Shown here: one piece after another, positions 16,329 through 26,952 of the stretch
Position numbering within the stretch: the first letter of the stretch is position 1
How the letters are laid out: every line of letters starts with the position of its first letter
Assembly (NCBI GenBank): GCA_045531955.1
Contig: JAZSFC010000022.1
Span: 1 to 64,000, forward strand
Length of the DNA: 64,000 nucleotides
Source of the DNA: SIG299 sp045531955
Lineage (GTDB): Bacteria; Bacillota; Clostridia; Lachnospirales; Lachnospiraceae
Direction: 5' to 3'
Notes under the pieces: generated by a model
Database searches by the model: none
Told to the model about the DNA's origin: nothing
The model's input: only the letters and a program-made list of their open reading frames with translations
Position numbers and translations under genes: made by a program

Positions 16329-17186
16329 TTAAAGTTCCTCGTCCACCATGCTGCCTTTGATATCCTCCGCTAAAAGCTTCATTTCAGTCAGCATATTGTC
16401 TACTTCCTGTTTCATTTCTCCCCGGACTTGTTCTAACTGAAGAAGCTCCTGCACCGGCACATCGGAAAGCTCTGCCTCTTTCCGGCGTTCTTCCCGTTCT
16501 TTTCGTTTTGCTTCTTCCAACTCTGCTTTTTCTTCTTCCGCTTCCTGCTTTTCCTTGGCTTCTTCCGCCTTTTCCTTTAAATTCTCCACTGCAGCATCCA
16601 TTACCATACCGGTGATTTCTTCCTCTGCAGAGGTAAGAAGCTCTTCCGCCTGCTCTGTGGCACCTATCATCGGGTCGGTCTTTAAACGTTCTACTGTAAT
16701 GGCGGCAATTACCTTCTGCTCTTCTTCGATTACCTTCTTAGCTTCCTCAATAAACTGATGCTGCGGTTCTCCGTAACGGGTCAGCTCATCCCTCTGCATT
16801 TTATATTCCGCCGGGAGTTGTTCTTCGGTTTCCTCACCGGTAACACCGTACTGCTCCTTCAGCTTTTCTTTTTCCTCTTCAAACTTTGCCAGCTCTTTAT
16901 TGGCATCCACGATTGCTTGTTCCGACTCTTTGATACGGTTGGCACGCTCGGCAAGGTCATCATCCACTGATTTTTCAGCCACAAATACATCACCGATTAA
17001 TTTCTTAGCTTTTTCCATCGCAGCGGCACGTTTTTCTGCGATTTGGGTATCTAAAGGATTCTGTGCGCTGATGCTACCAACAAAAAGACGTGTTTTATCA
17101 TTCTGCGCAGATTTCCCAAGTTGCTTTTCCAGGCTCTGTTCTACATTGCTTCCCATATATAATCTTGTATTTTCAGTTATTTTCAT
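16329..17186 (-). CDS. coiled-coil protein of unknown function
   Basis: 285 aa, very rich in Glu, Lys and Ala. Long heptad-like stretches cover about residues 80-250 (KEKAEEAKEKQEAEEEKAEL and similar). There is no signal peptide, membrane segment or catalytic motif. The N-terminus (MKITENTRLYMGSNVEQSLE) is not low complexity. The gene stands alone between rpoC and the lipid operon with a GGAGAA ribosome binding site. I do not recognise a characterised family; a structural or scaffold role is a guess. Confidence 0.7.
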   Translation of the reverse strand: MKITENTRLYMGSNVEQSLEKQLGKSAQNDKTRLFVGSISAQNPLDTQIAEKRAAAMEKAKKLIGDVFVAEKSVDDDLAERANRIKESEQAIVDANKELAKFEEEKEKLKEQYGVTGEETEEQLPAEYKMQRDELTRYGEPQHQFIEEAKKVIEEEQKVIAAITVERLKTDPMIGATEQAEELLTSAEEEITGMVMDAAVENLKEKAEEAKEKQEAEEEKAELEEAKRKEREERRKEAELSDVPVQELLQLEQVRGEMKQEVDNMLTEMKLLAEDIKGSMVDEEL

Positions 17187-17324
17187 TTTAATTCTCCATG
17201 TTTTATCACTATACCAATAGGTTGTTTCTCTATTACAATATATCGGACTAATATATAAAAACGATAATACTCCGACAAATTAGAAGTTGGCGGCTCGCAA
17301 CGTTAGTTGCGCCACCATAAATGC

Positions 17325-17372
17325 AAAAAAGTTCCGGAAGCAAGTACACTCACTTCCGGAACTCTTTTTTCA
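17325..17372. terminator. rpoBC operon terminator
   Basis: GTTCCGGAAG at 17331-17340 and CTTCCGGAAC at 17353-17362 form a perfect stem. It is flanked by A6 on one side and T8 on the other, so it can terminate in both directions. It lies about 45 nt past the rpoC stop. Confidence 0.92.
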
Positions 17373-17416
17373 TTTACTTTGTCCGCTTATTTCTGTATAC
17401 ACAGATTTCGCTTCTT

Positions 17417-20400
17417 TTATTCTTCTTCTGCGAATTCCTCTGTTTCTTCAAAGAAACCATCTTCTTCAAAGCCCTCTTCGGAATCTTCATATTCACCGCC
17501 GAAGTCCTGATACTCTTCTTCGTAATCGAAGGTTTCGTATTCTTCATCGCCAATGAATTCTTCGTTAGCATCGGAGTCTAACTTTACGTTGCGGTACTGC
17601 TTCATACCGGTACCTGCAGGAATCAGCTTACCGATAATAACGTTTTCCTTAAGACCAATGAGTGGGTCAACCTTACCCTTGATAGCTGCCACGGTAAGAA
17701 CCTTGGTAGTTTCCTGGAAGGATGCTGCGGATAAGAAGGAGTTAGTTGCAAGGGATGCCTTGGTAATACCAAGCATTACCTGCTTACCGCTTGCCGGCTC
17801 CTTGCCTTCAGCAATCATCTTTTCATTGGTATCTTCGTAGTCAAGGATGTCAACCATAGTACCAGGTAAGAATTCTGTATCACCGTTTTCTTCAATTCGT
17901 ACCTTCTTTAACATCTGGCGAACAATTACCTCGATATGCTTATCATTAATATCTACGGCCTGCAAGCGGTATGCACGCTGTACTTCGCGGAGCATGTAGT
18001 CCTGAACGGCACGTACACCCTTAATCTTTAACAGATCGTGTGGATTTACGCTACCTTCTGTCAGTTCATCACCTGCTTCCAGAACCTGACCGTCAGTTAC
18101 CTTAATTCTGGAACCGTAAGGAATGAGGTAGTTCTTTGTCTCACCGGTTTCTTCATCAGTGATAACTACTTCACGCTTCTTCTTGGTTTCCTTAATGGCA
18201 ACCTTACCGCCGAATTCTGCAATAATTGCAAGACCCTTTGGTTTTCTTGCCTCGAATAATTCTTCTACTCGAGGAAGACCCTGTGTAATATCGTCGCCCG
18301 CTACACCACCGGTATGGAAGGTTCTCATGGTAAGCTGTGTACCAGGTTCACCGATGGACTGAGCCGCGATGATACCAACTGCTTCACCAACCTGAACTGC
18401 TTCACCGGTAGCCATGTTAGCACCGTAACACTTTGCACAGATACCAACGTGGGAACGACAGGTAAGAGCAGTACGGATTTTAACCTTTGCGTCAAGAAGA
18501 ATCTTCTTTCTTTCTTTTTCACGTTCAAAGTCATCTGCGATTTCAGCTACCTTCTTGTCTGCATCAGCTTCGAACTTAGCCCAAATCTTTGCCGCACGCT
18601 TTGGAGTAATCATGTGGTTAGCTTTAACGATGATTTCTCCGTTTTCATCACAAATAGTTTCACAGGAGAATCTGCCTGTGATTCTTTCCTTTAAGTCTTC
18701 GATTTCGTCCTTACCTTCAACGAATGCCTTAATCCACATACCAGGGATTTCGCCGTTTTCCTTCTTACAGTCAACTTCGTTGATGATAAGTTCCTGGGAT
18801 ACGTCTACCAGACGACGGGTTAAGTAACCGGAGTCGGCTGTACGGAGAGCGGTATCGGAGAGACCCTTACGCGCACCGTGAGCGGAAATGAAGTATTCCA
18901 GTACGTCCAGACCTTCACGGAAGTTGGACTTAATTGGGAGCTCGATGGTTCTACCGGAGGTATCGGCCATGAGACCACGCATACCTGCCAGCTGCTTAAT
19001 CTGCTTATCGGAACCACGGGCACCGGAGTCCGCCATCATGAAGATGTTATTGTATTTGTCAAGACCTGTAAGAAGTGCCTTTGTGATGTCTTCATCGGCC
19101 TGCTTCCAGGTATCGATAACTGCTTTGTATCTTTCTTCCGGTGTGGTAAGACCACGTCTGTGGTTTCTGGAAATCTTTTCAACAGTTGCTTCTGCATTCG
19201 CAATAATCTCCTTCTTCTGAGGAGGAATGGTCATGTCAGAAATGGATACGGTCATAGCCGCTCTTGTGGAGTACTTATAACCCATAGCCTTAACTGCATC
19301 GAGAGTTTCTGCGGTCTTGGTAGCACCATGTGTATTGATACACTTTTCAAGAATCTTCTTTAACTGCTTCTTGCCAACTAAGAAGTCAACTTCAGGTAAA
19401 AGAAGGTCTTCCTTCGTTTCTCTCTTTACGAAACCTAAATCCTGAGGAATGATTTCGTTGAAAATACAACGTCCGAGAGTAGTTTCTACTACACCGGTAA
19501 CCACTTCACCATCCGGCGCAGTAACGGTTCTGCGAACCTTAATCTTTGCATGAAGAGTAATTGCACCGTTCTCATATGCGAGAAGTGCTTCGTTTACACT
19601 CTTGAATGCCTTACCTTCACCCTTGTCACCAGGTCTGTCCTGTGTAAGGTAGTAAATACCAAGAACCATATCCTGGGAAGGAACGGCTACAGGCGCACCA
19701 TCGGATGGCTTTAACAGGTTGTTTGGAGATAAGAGAAGGAAACGGCACTCTGCCTGAGCTTCTACGGACAGTGGTAAATGCACCGCCATCTGGTCACCGT
19801 CGAAGTCTGCGTTGAACGCGGTACATACCAGCGGATGAAGCTTAATTGCCTTACCTTCTACTAAGATTGGTTCGAAAGCCTGGATACCAAGTCTGTGGAG
19901 TGTAGGAGCACGGTTTAACATAACCGGATGCTCACGGATAACTTCTTCCAGTACATCCCAAACCTCAGGCTTGAGGCTTTCTACCATCTTCTTTGCGGAT
20001 TTAATGTTATGTGCGGTTCCCTTAGCAACCAGCTCCTTCATTACAAAAGGCTTGAATAATTCGATTGCCATTTCCTTTGGAAGACCACACTGGTAAATCT
20101 TAAGCTCAGGACCTACTACGATAACGGAACGTCCGGAGTAGTCAACACGCTTACCAAGTAAGTTCTGACGGAAACGTCCCTGCTTACCCTTTAACATGTC
20201 GGACAGAGATTTCAGTGCTCTGTTACCAGGACCTGTAACTGCACGGCCGCGGCGTCCGTTATCTACCAGGGCGTCAACAGCTTCCTGCAGCATTCTCTTT
20301 TCGTTGCGGACAATGATGTCCGGTGCACCAAGCTCTAACAATCTCTTTAAACGATTGTTACGGTTGATGATTCTTCTGTATAAGTCGTTCATATCAGAGG

Positions 20401-21193
20401 TAGCAAAACGGCCACCGTCTAACTGAACCATCGGACGAAGATCCGGAGGAATTACCGGAATTACATCCATAATCATCCATTCCGGACGATTACCGGATTC
20501 GCGGAATGCTTCCACTACTTCCAGTCTCTTAATAATACGGGCACGCTTCTGACCGGTGGATTCCTTTAAGCCCTTCTTTAACTCTTCGGACTCTGCCTCT
20601 AAGTCAATTGCTTCCAAGAGCTCTTTAATGGATTCTGCACCCATACCTGCACGGAATGCATCGCCGTATTTATCATAAGCTTCCTTGTATTCCTTTTCGC
20701 TTAATACCTGCTTGTACTGTAACTCGGTAGTACCCTTGTCAAGTACGATATAGGAAGCAAAGTAAAGTACCTTTTCCAGTGTTCTAGGAGAAAGGTCTAA
20801 GATAAGACCCATTCTGCTAGGGATTCCCTTAAAATACCAGATGTGGGAAACCGGCGCTGCCAGTTCGATACAGCCCATACGTTCACGACGTACGCTTGCC
20901 TTGGTAACTTCTACGCCACAACGCTCACAGATAACGCCTTTATGACGAATCTTCTTATACTTACCGCAGTGACATTCCCAGTCCTTGCTTGGTCCAAAGA
21001 TTTTTTCACAGAAGAGACCGTCTCTTTCCGGCTTTAAGGTTCTGTAGTTGATTGTCTCAGGCTTTGTTACTTCGCCCAGTTCGCCTCTGGAGTTAGTAGC
21101 CCAGCTTCTGATTTTCTCAGGTGAAGCCAATCCAATCTTAATCGCGTCATAGGTAATTTCCTTAACGCTGTCATTCATCATATCCATAGACAT
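17417..21193 (-). CDS. rpoC: DNA-directed RNA polymerase subunit beta'
   Basis: 1258 aa, complete. The N-terminal zinc finger is seen in CHCGKYKKIRHKGVICERCG. The catalytic NADFDGDQMAVHLPL supplies the three aspartates that hold the active-site Mg. A second Cys cluster is CRSHVGICAKCYG. The last 60 residues are extremely acidic (EDGFFEETEEFAEEE at the end), longer than in many homologues. It starts 17 bp after rpoB with a GGGAG site, so it is co-transcribed. The usual downstream rpsL-rpsG-fusA genes are absent: a terminator follows at once. Confidence 0.97.
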   Translation of the reverse strand: MSMDMMNDSVKEITYDAIKIGLASPEKIRSWATNSRGELGEVTKPETINYRTLKPERDGLFCEKIFGPSKDWECHCGKYKKIRHKGVICERCGVEVTKASVRRERMGCIELAAPVSHIWYFKGIPSRMGLILDLSPRTLEKVLYFASYIVLDKGTTELQYKQVLSEKEYKEAYDKYGDAFRAGMGAESIKELLEAIDLEAESEELKKGLKESTGQKRARIIKRLEVVEAFRESGNRPEWMIMDVIPVIPPDLRPMVQLDGGRFATSDMNDLYRRIINRNNRLKRLLELGAPDIIVRNEKRMLQEAVDALVDNGRRGRAVTGPGNRALKSLSDMLKGKQGRFRQNLLGKRVDYSGRSVIVVGPELKIYQCGLPKEMAIELFKPFVMKELVAKGTAHNIKSAKKMVESLKPEVWDVLEEVIREHPVMLNRAPTLHRLGIQAFEPILVEGKAIKLHPLVCTAFNADFDGDQMAVHLPLSVEAQAECRFLLLSPNNLLKPSDGAPVAVPSQDMVLGIYYLTQDRPGDKGEGKAFKSVNEALLAYENGAITLHAKIKVRRTVTAPDGEVVTGVVETTLGRCIFNEIIPQDLGFVKRETKEDLLLPEVDFLVGKKQLKKILEKCINTHGATKTAETLDAVKAMGYKYSTRAAMTVSISDMTIPPQKKEIIANAEATVEKISRNHRRGLTTPEERYKAVIDTWKQADEDITKALLTGLDKYNNIFMMADSGARGSDKQIKQLAGMRGLMADTSGRTIELPIKSNFREGLDVLEYFISAHGARKGLSDTALRTADSGYLTRRLVDVSQELIINEVDCKKENGEIPGMWIKAFVEGKDEIEDLKERITGRFSCETICDENGEIIVKANHMITPKRAAKIWAKFEADADKKVAEIADDFEREKERKKILLDAKVKIRTALTCRSHVGICAKCYGANMATGEAVQVGEAVGIIAAQSIGEPGTQLTMRTFHTGGVAGDDITQGLPRVEELFEARKPKGLAIIAEFGGKVAIKETKKKREVVITDEETGETKNYLIPYGSRIKVTDGQVLEAGDELTEGSVNPHDLLKIKGVRAVQDYMLREVQRAYRLQAVDINDKHIEVIVRQMLKKVRIEENGDTEFLPGTMVDILDYEDTNEKMIAEGKEPASGKQVMLGITKASLATNSFLSAASFQETTKVLTVAAIKGKVDPLIGLKENVIIGKLIPAGTGMKQYRNVKLDSDANEEFIGDEEYETFDYEEEYQDFGGEYEDSEEGFEEDGFFEETEEFAEEE

Positions 21194-21210
21194 TCTTTGG
21201 CACTCCCTTC

Positions 21211-24200
21211 TTATTCGTCATAACCGTCATCAAATCCGGCGTCATCCAGCGGACCGAAATCCATATCATCTTCATCGGTAAACATGCCAAAATCAGCACC
21301 GTTTTCCTCAGGATTTACTTCGCTGTAACCGGCATCTGCAAAGCCTTCATCGTAGCGGTAATTGTTTTCACCCTCAATGATTGGAGTCAGGTCTGCATCG
21401 CCATAATCGATATTTTCAGTCATAATTACTTCTTCGCCGTTTTCATCAAGTACGGTTACATCCAATGCCAGGGACTGTAATTCCTTTAAGAGTACCTTGA
21501 AGGACTCAGGAATACCAGGCTCAGCAATGTTTTCGCCCTTAATGATTGCTTCGTAAGTCTTAACACGTCCGGTAACGTCATCGGACTTAACGGTGAGGAT
21601 TTCCTGAAGGATGTGAGCCGCACCGTAAGCTTCCAGTGCCCAAACTTCCATTTCACCGAAACGCTGACCACCGAACTGCGCTTTACCACCCAGTGGCTGC
21701 TGTGTTACTAAGGAGTAAGGACCTGTGGAACGTGCATGGATCTTATCATCTACTAAGTGATGGAGCTTTAAGTAGTGCATGAAACCAACGGTTACTTCGC
21801 CGTCGAATGGTTCGCCGGTTCTACCGTCACGGAGCTGTACCTTACCGTCACGCTTGATTTCTACACCCTTCCACTCATCTCTGTGGTCTAAGTTGTTACC
21901 CAGATATTCCATAATTTCAGGATGAACAATATCCTTATATTTTGCCTGGAATTCTTCCCAGGAAGTGTTAGCGTAATCGTTAGCCATTTCCAGGGTATCC
22001 ATGATATCTTCTTCCTTTGCACCGTCAAATACCGGAGTTGCCACGTTGAAACCAAGCACCTTGGATGCAAGGCTCAAGTGAATTTCCTTAACCTGACCGA
22101 TGTTCATTCGGGAAGGAACGCCGAGAGGATTTAATACGATATCCAGTGGGCGACCGTTCGGAAGGAATGGCATGTCTTCTACCGGAAGTACGCGGGAAAC
22201 GACACCCTTGTTACCGTGACGACCAGCCATCTTATCGCCGACCTGAATCTTTCTCTTCTGGGCAATATATACACGAACTGTCTGATTTACTCCCGGAGGA
22301 AGCTCATCGCCGTTTTCTCTTGTAAATACCTTAGCGTCTACAACAATACCGTATTCGCCGTGTGGTACATGCAGGGAAGTATCTCTTACTTCTCTTGCCT
22401 TTTCACCGAAGATAGCGCGGAGAAGTCTTTCTTCTGCGGTAAGCTCGGTTTCACCCTTTGGTGTTACCTTACCAACCAGAATATCTCTTGCACGTACTTC
22501 AGCACCGATACGGATGATACCACGCTCATCCAGATCCTTTAATACATCCTCACCTACACCAGGAACGTCTCTTGTGATTTCTTCCTTACCAAGCTTGGTG
22601 TCGCGGGATTCTACTTCGTATTCTTCAATATGAATGGAAGTGTAAACATCCTGCTGAACCAGTCTTTCGCTGAGAAGGACAGCATCTTCGTAGTTGTAAC
22701 CTTCCCAGGTCATGAAGCCGATAAGAGGATTCTTACCAAGAGCAAGTTCACCGCCTGCAGTGGAAGGACCGTCAGCGATAACCTGACCTGCCTCTACATG
22801 CTCACCCTTTACAACGATAGGTCTCTGGTTGATGCTGGTACCCTGGTTGCTTCGTGCAAACATTAAAAGCTTGTAGGTATCTCTTGTATTGTCATCATTC
22901 TTAATAGTGATTTCGTTAGAAGTAGCACGCTCTACGATACCTGCTTTCTTGGAAACCACGCAGACACCGGAGTCAACCGCTGTCTTTAATTCCATACCGG
23001 TACCAACTGCAGGAGCCTCTGTAAAAAGAAGCGGAACTGCCTGACGCTGCATGTTGGAACCCATGAGGGCACGGTTAGCATCGTCGTTTTCCAGGAACGG
23101 AATCATGGCTGTAGCTACAGAGAATACCATCTTAGGAGATACGTCCATAAGATCAACTCTCTTCTTTTCAAACTGGGAAGTTTCTTCACGGAAACGACCG
23201 GATACATTGGTGTTTACGAAGTATCCGTTTTCGTCCAGTTCTTCATTCGCCTGAGCAACTACATATTTATCTTCTTCATCTGCTGTGATGTAAATTACTT
23301 CATCTGTTACCTTTGGATTTAAAGGATCAGACTTGTCTAACTTACGGTATGGAGCTTCCAGGAAACCATACTCATTAATTCTTGCATAAGATGCAAGGGA
23401 GTTGATAAGACCGATGTTTGGACCTTCAGGAGTTTCGATAGGACACATTCTGCCGTAGTGGGTGTAGTGTACGTCTCGAACTTCGAAGGATGCACGGTCT
23501 CTGGAAAGACCACCAGGACCCAGAGCGGATAAACGTCTCTTGTGGGTAAGTTCACCCAGTGGGTTATGCTGGTCCATAAACTGGGACAGCTGGGAACTTC
23601 CGAAGAATTCCTTCACTGCTGCAGTTACCGGCTTGATATTGATTAAGTTCTGTGCGGTTACGCCATTGACATCCTGAGTTGTCATTCTTTCACGAACCAC
23701 ACGCTCCATTCTGGACAGACCGATTCTGTACTGGTTCTGAAGTAATTCACCAACCGCACGGATACGTCTGTTGCCCAGATGGTCAATATCATCATCGTTA
23801 CCGATGCCGTACTCTAAGTGCATATTATAGTTAATGGAAGCAAAAATATCTTCCTTAGTGATGTGCTTTGGAATGAGGTCAACAATATTCTTCTTTACTG
23901 CCTCAAGTAATTCTTCACGGTCGGTATAAGTATCCAGTAACTCACGAAGCTTTGGATAGTATACTAATTCTGTTACACCAAGTTCTGCCTTGTCGCAGTC
24001 AGGAATGTACTCAGCAATGTCAACCATAAAGTTGGAAAGTACACGACAGTTTCTTTCTGCTGTCTGTACCACAATATAAGGAATTGCTGCGTTCTGAATC
24101 TGAACAGCCAGCTCTTCCGTAATTTCTACGCCTGCTTCTGCCAGGATTTCGCCGTCTGCTGTAATTACATCTTCAGCAAGCTTGAAACCTACGACACGGT

Positions 24201-25059
24201 TCTTGAACGCAAGCTTTTTGTTAAATTTATAACGGCCTACCTTTGCCAAGTCATAACGTCTTGGGTCAAAGAACATGCCTCTGATAAGGGATTCTGCACT
24301 GTCTACGGATAAAGGTTCACCCGGACGGAGCTTTTTGTATAACTCTAATAAACCATCCTGGTAACTTTCAGATGGGTCCTTAGAAAAGCTTGCGGTAAGC
24401 TTTGGCTCTTCACCGAATAAATCTGTAATCTGCTGGTTTGTACCAACTCCGAGCGCACGGATAAGTACAGTGATAGGTACCTTTCTGTTACGGTCTACAC
24501 GTACATAAAATACATCGTTGGAATCTGTTTCGTACTCTAACCACGCACCACGGTTAGGAATAACGGTGGAGGAGTACAGAGTCTTACCAATCTTGTCGTG
24601 ACCGATGGCATAGTAGATACCAGGGGAACGTACTAACTGGCTTACGATAACACGCTCTGCACCATTAATAACGAATGTACCTGTTTCTGTCATAATAGGA
24701 AGGTCGCCCATGAAAATGTCGTTTTCTTTAACGCTGCCATTTTCCTTGTTGTAGAGACGAACTTTAACCTTTAAAGGTGCCGCATATGTTGCGTCGCGTT
24801 CTTTACACTCTTCGATTGTGTACTTCTTGTCTTCTTCGCAAAGCTGGAAGTCCACAAACTCAAGACTTAAGTGATTGGAATAATCGGAAATTGGGGAGAT
24901 ATCCTCAAACACTTCGTAAAGACCTTCCTTCAGGAACCACTGATAGGAGTCTTTCTGAACTTCAATGAGATTTGGCATCTCAAGAACTTCTTTTTGTTTG
25001 GAATAGCTCATTCTTACGCCTTTTCCGACTTTCATAGGACGGATTCGATTCTTATCCAT
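21211..25059 (-). CDS. rpoB: DNA-directed RNA polymerase subunit beta
   Basis: 1282 aa, complete. The rifampicin-binding region FFGSSQLSQFMDQHNPLGEL followed by THKRRLSALGPGG looks wild type for sensitivity. The C-terminal AQFGGQRFGEMEVWALEAYGA is standard. After the conserved end (about residue 1195) comes an acidic tail of about 85 residues, parallel to the one on RpoC. It has its own TTGACA promoter at 25178-25206 and a 120-nt leader, because rplL lies about 19 kb away and ends in a terminator. Confidence 0.97.
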   Translation of the reverse strand: MDKNRIRPMKVGKGVRMSYSKQKEVLEMPNLIEVQKDSYQWFLKEGLYEVFEDISPISDYSNHLSLEFVDFQLCEEDKKYTIEECKERDATYAAPLKVKVRLYNKENGSVKENDIFMGDLPIMTETGTFVINGAERVIVSQLVRSPGIYYAIGHDKIGKTLYSSTVIPNRGAWLEYETDSNDVFYVRVDRNRKVPITVLIRALGVGTNQQITDLFGEEPKLTASFSKDPSESYQDGLLELYKKLRPGEPLSVDSAESLIRGMFFDPRRYDLAKVGRYKFNKKLAFKNRVVGFKLAEDVITADGEILAEAGVEITEELAVQIQNAAIPYIVVQTAERNCRVLSNFMVDIAEYIPDCDKAELGVTELVYYPKLRELLDTYTDREELLEAVKKNIVDLIPKHITKEDIFASINYNMHLEYGIGNDDDIDHLGNRRIRAVGELLQNQYRIGLSRMERVVRERMTTQDVNGVTAQNLINIKPVTAAVKEFFGSSQLSQFMDQHNPLGELTHKRRLSALGPGGLSRDRASFEVRDVHYTHYGRMCPIETPEGPNIGLINSLASYARINEYGFLEAPYRKLDKSDPLNPKVTDEVIYITADEEDKYVVAQANEELDENGYFVNTNVSGRFREETSQFEKKRVDLMDVSPKMVFSVATAMIPFLENDDANRALMGSNMQRQAVPLLFTEAPAVGTGMELKTAVDSGVCVVSKKAGIVERATSNEITIKNDDNTRDTYKLLMFARSNQGTSINQRPIVVKGEHVEAGQVIADGPSTAGGELALGKNPLIGFMTWEGYNYEDAVLLSERLVQQDVYTSIHIEEYEVESRDTKLGKEEITRDVPGVGEDVLKDLDERGIIRIGAEVRARDILVGKVTPKGETELTAEERLLRAIFGEKAREVRDTSLHVPHGEYGIVVDAKVFTRENGDELPPGVNQTVRVYIAQKRKIQVGDKMAGRHGNKGVVSRVLPVEDMPFLPNGRPLDIVLNPLGVPSRMNIGQVKEIHLSLASKVLGFNVATPVFDGAKEEDIMDTLEMANDYANTSWEEFQAKYKDIVHPEIMEYLGNNLDHRDEWKGVEIKRDGKVQLRDGRTGEPFDGEVTVGFMHYLKLHHLVDDKIHARSTGPYSLVTQQPLGGKAQFGGQRFGEMEVWALEAYGAAHILQEILTVKSDDVTGRVKTYEAIIKGENIAEPGIPESFKVLLKELQSLALDVTVLDENGEEVIMTENIDYGDADLTPIIEGENNYRYDEGFADAGYSEVNPEENGADFGMFTDEDDMDFGPLDDAGFDDGYDE

Positions 25060-25177
25060 TTGACGTTGTCACCCCTTATATTTTTTGTGTGAACACTAAA
25101 TAGGGCTTTTCAAATACCACATAATATGCTATAATTAAGCATAGTGGCACAGCTTACCATATTAAAGTGCATCTTAC

Positions 25178-25206
25178 ATGGTATCACAAACAATTCAAGC
25201 TGTCAA
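25178..25206 (-). promoter_or_regulatory. promoter of rpoBC
   Basis: Minus strand TTGACA (25206-25201), a 17-bp spacer and TACCAT (25183-25178). It lies inside the only substantial gap before rpoB and explains how rpoBC is expressed apart from rplJL. Secondary candidates (TATAGC, TTTAAT) exist nearer the gene. Confidence 0.65.
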
Positions 25207-25261
25207 TACCTTTTTTCGAAAAATTTTCCAGTATAAATTTTCTGTATTCATGTACATAATA

Positions 25262-25299
25262 AAATTGACACTACTATCTTTAACTTGCAGTGTCAATTT
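25262..25299 (-). terminator. terminator of the RiPP cluster (after the ABC gene)
   Basis: AAATTGACACT and AGTGTCAATTT form an 11-bp stem 8 nt after the ABC gene stop. Minus-strand sequence beyond it is TATTATG, so the U-tract is short. Confidence 0.65.
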
Positions 25300-25306
25300 C
25301 ATATCA

Positions 25307-26917
25307 TCACATTACTATTTTTTCATCACACATCTGCACTACTGCCTCGTCATGCGTCACCACAAATATAATGCGCTTCTCTTTCTCCTTTTCCAACAAC
25401 TCCACAAACTGCTTTGTTCCTTCTTCATCTAAAGCACTGGTTGGTTCATCAAAAATTAATATATCCGAATTACGCAGTAACGCGCGTACAATTGCAATTC
25501 TCTGCTTTTGCCCTCCACTTAAATTATTAGACTGAGAATTTATCAAAGTTTCAAAGCCCTGAGGCATTTCTTTTATAAAATCAAGAAATACATATTCCTC
25601 CAATTCCTCTACTGACTTTCTTTTCTCCTCCTGCCCATAAAACAAATTATTATAAATCGTATCTTCTATTAACATAGGTTCCTGATTTACAAATCCAATA
25701 TTATTTTTTCTCAGCTTTTCTACATCTAGTTCCTCAATCGCACAATTATTCCAAAAAATGTTTCCATGCTGCTTTCTTAAAATTCCAAGCAATAGCAGCA
25801 TAAGAGTTGTTTTCCCCGATCCATTTCCTCCGACAATAGCATAACTGTGTCCCTTAGTAAACTTACAGGATATTTTTTTCACCACATCTTTTTCTCCATA
25901 AGAAAAAGAAACCTTATCCAAGCTAATACAGTGAACCTTATCCAACGTTCTCTCACCATTCGACTCCTTGGGCATACCCAGCATCTGCTGTAATCGATCC
26001 ACAGAAACACGATAAGTTTGATACATACTTCCTCCCTGTATCACATACTTTGCACAATTTAAAAGTTGCTGAATATACAGCAGGGAAACCGTAAAAATCT
26101 TCAGAACATCCATATTCCTTCCAGAACTTATCATGAATAAAATACCAACTAACATTAAAAGAAAAATTCTTCCCCATGTCGTAGATAAATTGTTAATCAA
26201 ATTTTGAAAATCTAATTGCTTTACTGCATTTTTTACATAGCGTTCTCCTTTATTCCCAAGCTCTTTTTTTACTGCCACTTGCCACGAATTCAACTTAATC
26301 AATAATACATTTGACATTTTCCCAATAACAAAAGATAAAAATGCGGAACGTTCTGCTGATGCAAGCTTTTGCAAGTAGTAATACTTCTTTTGCGACAACA
26401 AATATAAAACCACATAAAACGCAACACATATAATAGCGGCTATTCCAATAAATATATTTGTCTTTAGCAGCAAAACAGTAAGAATGATGATTTCCCCAAA
26501 CTGTAATACCAGCAATGGTATCTTTTCAACAAAAAAGTCCATCACATATACTATGTCATTATGAACAATCTGTACCAAATAGCTTGAATTCTGTTTCAGC
26601 AAACTTTCATATTCAGTATGTATCAACATTTCAACAGCGTCCGCTTCAGCCCCTACAACTGCCATATTCGACAATTTGTAATTGTAATGACCAAACAAAT
26701 AAGTTCCTGACATTTCCAGTATAATTACACCGCAAAAAAGAACTACCCACTGTAAAAAAACATTTTGCGACATAATTCCCAGTCCTGCAGTCATCTCCGA
26801 CAAAAATTTTGGTATTAATAATTGACTTATTACTACCCCTGCATACGCAAGACACAAAATGCTATATTGCACCTTATAGCGCATAATATATCGAAAAAAC
26901 TCATATTTTTTTTTCAT
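25307..26917 (-). CDS. ABC exporter (fused membrane and ATPase domains) of the RiPP cluster
   Basis: 536 aa. An N-terminal transmembrane domain of about 310 residues starts directly with YIMRYKVQYSILCLAYAGV, without an N-terminal C39 peptidase domain. The ATPase domain has Walker A GGNGSGKTT, signature NLSGGQKQR and Walker B DILIFDEPTSALD. It would function as a dimer exporting the mature peptide. Because it lacks a peptidase domain, leader removal probably falls to the HExxH protein encoded 35 bp upstream. It is last in the minus-strand cluster of maturase, precursor, protease and exporter. Base composition is AT-rich compared with the neighbouring rpoB. Confidence 0.88.
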   Translation of the reverse strand: MKKKYEFFRYIMRYKVQYSILCLAYAGVVISQLLIPKFLSEMTAGLGIMSQNVFLQWVVLFCGVIILEMSGTYLFGHYNYKLSNMAVVGAEADAVEMLIHTEYESLLKQNSSYLVQIVHNDIVYVMDFFVEKIPLLVLQFGEIIILTVLLLKTNIFIGIAAIICVAFYVVLYLLSQKKYYYLQKLASAERSAFLSFVIGKMSNVLLIKLNSWQVAVKKELGNKGERYVKNAVKQLDFQNLINNLSTTWGRIFLLMLVGILFMISSGRNMDVLKIFTVSLLYIQQLLNCAKYVIQGGSMYQTYRVSVDRLQQMLGMPKESNGERTLDKVHCISLDKVSFSYGEKDVVKKISCKFTKGHSYAIVGGNGSGKTTLMLLLLGILRKQHGNIFWNNCAIEELDVEKLRKNNIGFVNQEPMLIEDTIYNNLFYGQEEKRKSVEELEEYVFLDFIKEMPQGFETLINSQSNNLSGGQKQRIAIVRALLRNSDILIFDEPTSALDEEGTKQFVELLEKEKEKRIIFVVTHDEAVVQMCDEKIVM

Positions 26918-26952
26918 AGTTAGTCTCCCCTTCTTAGAATAATGTCATCTTT

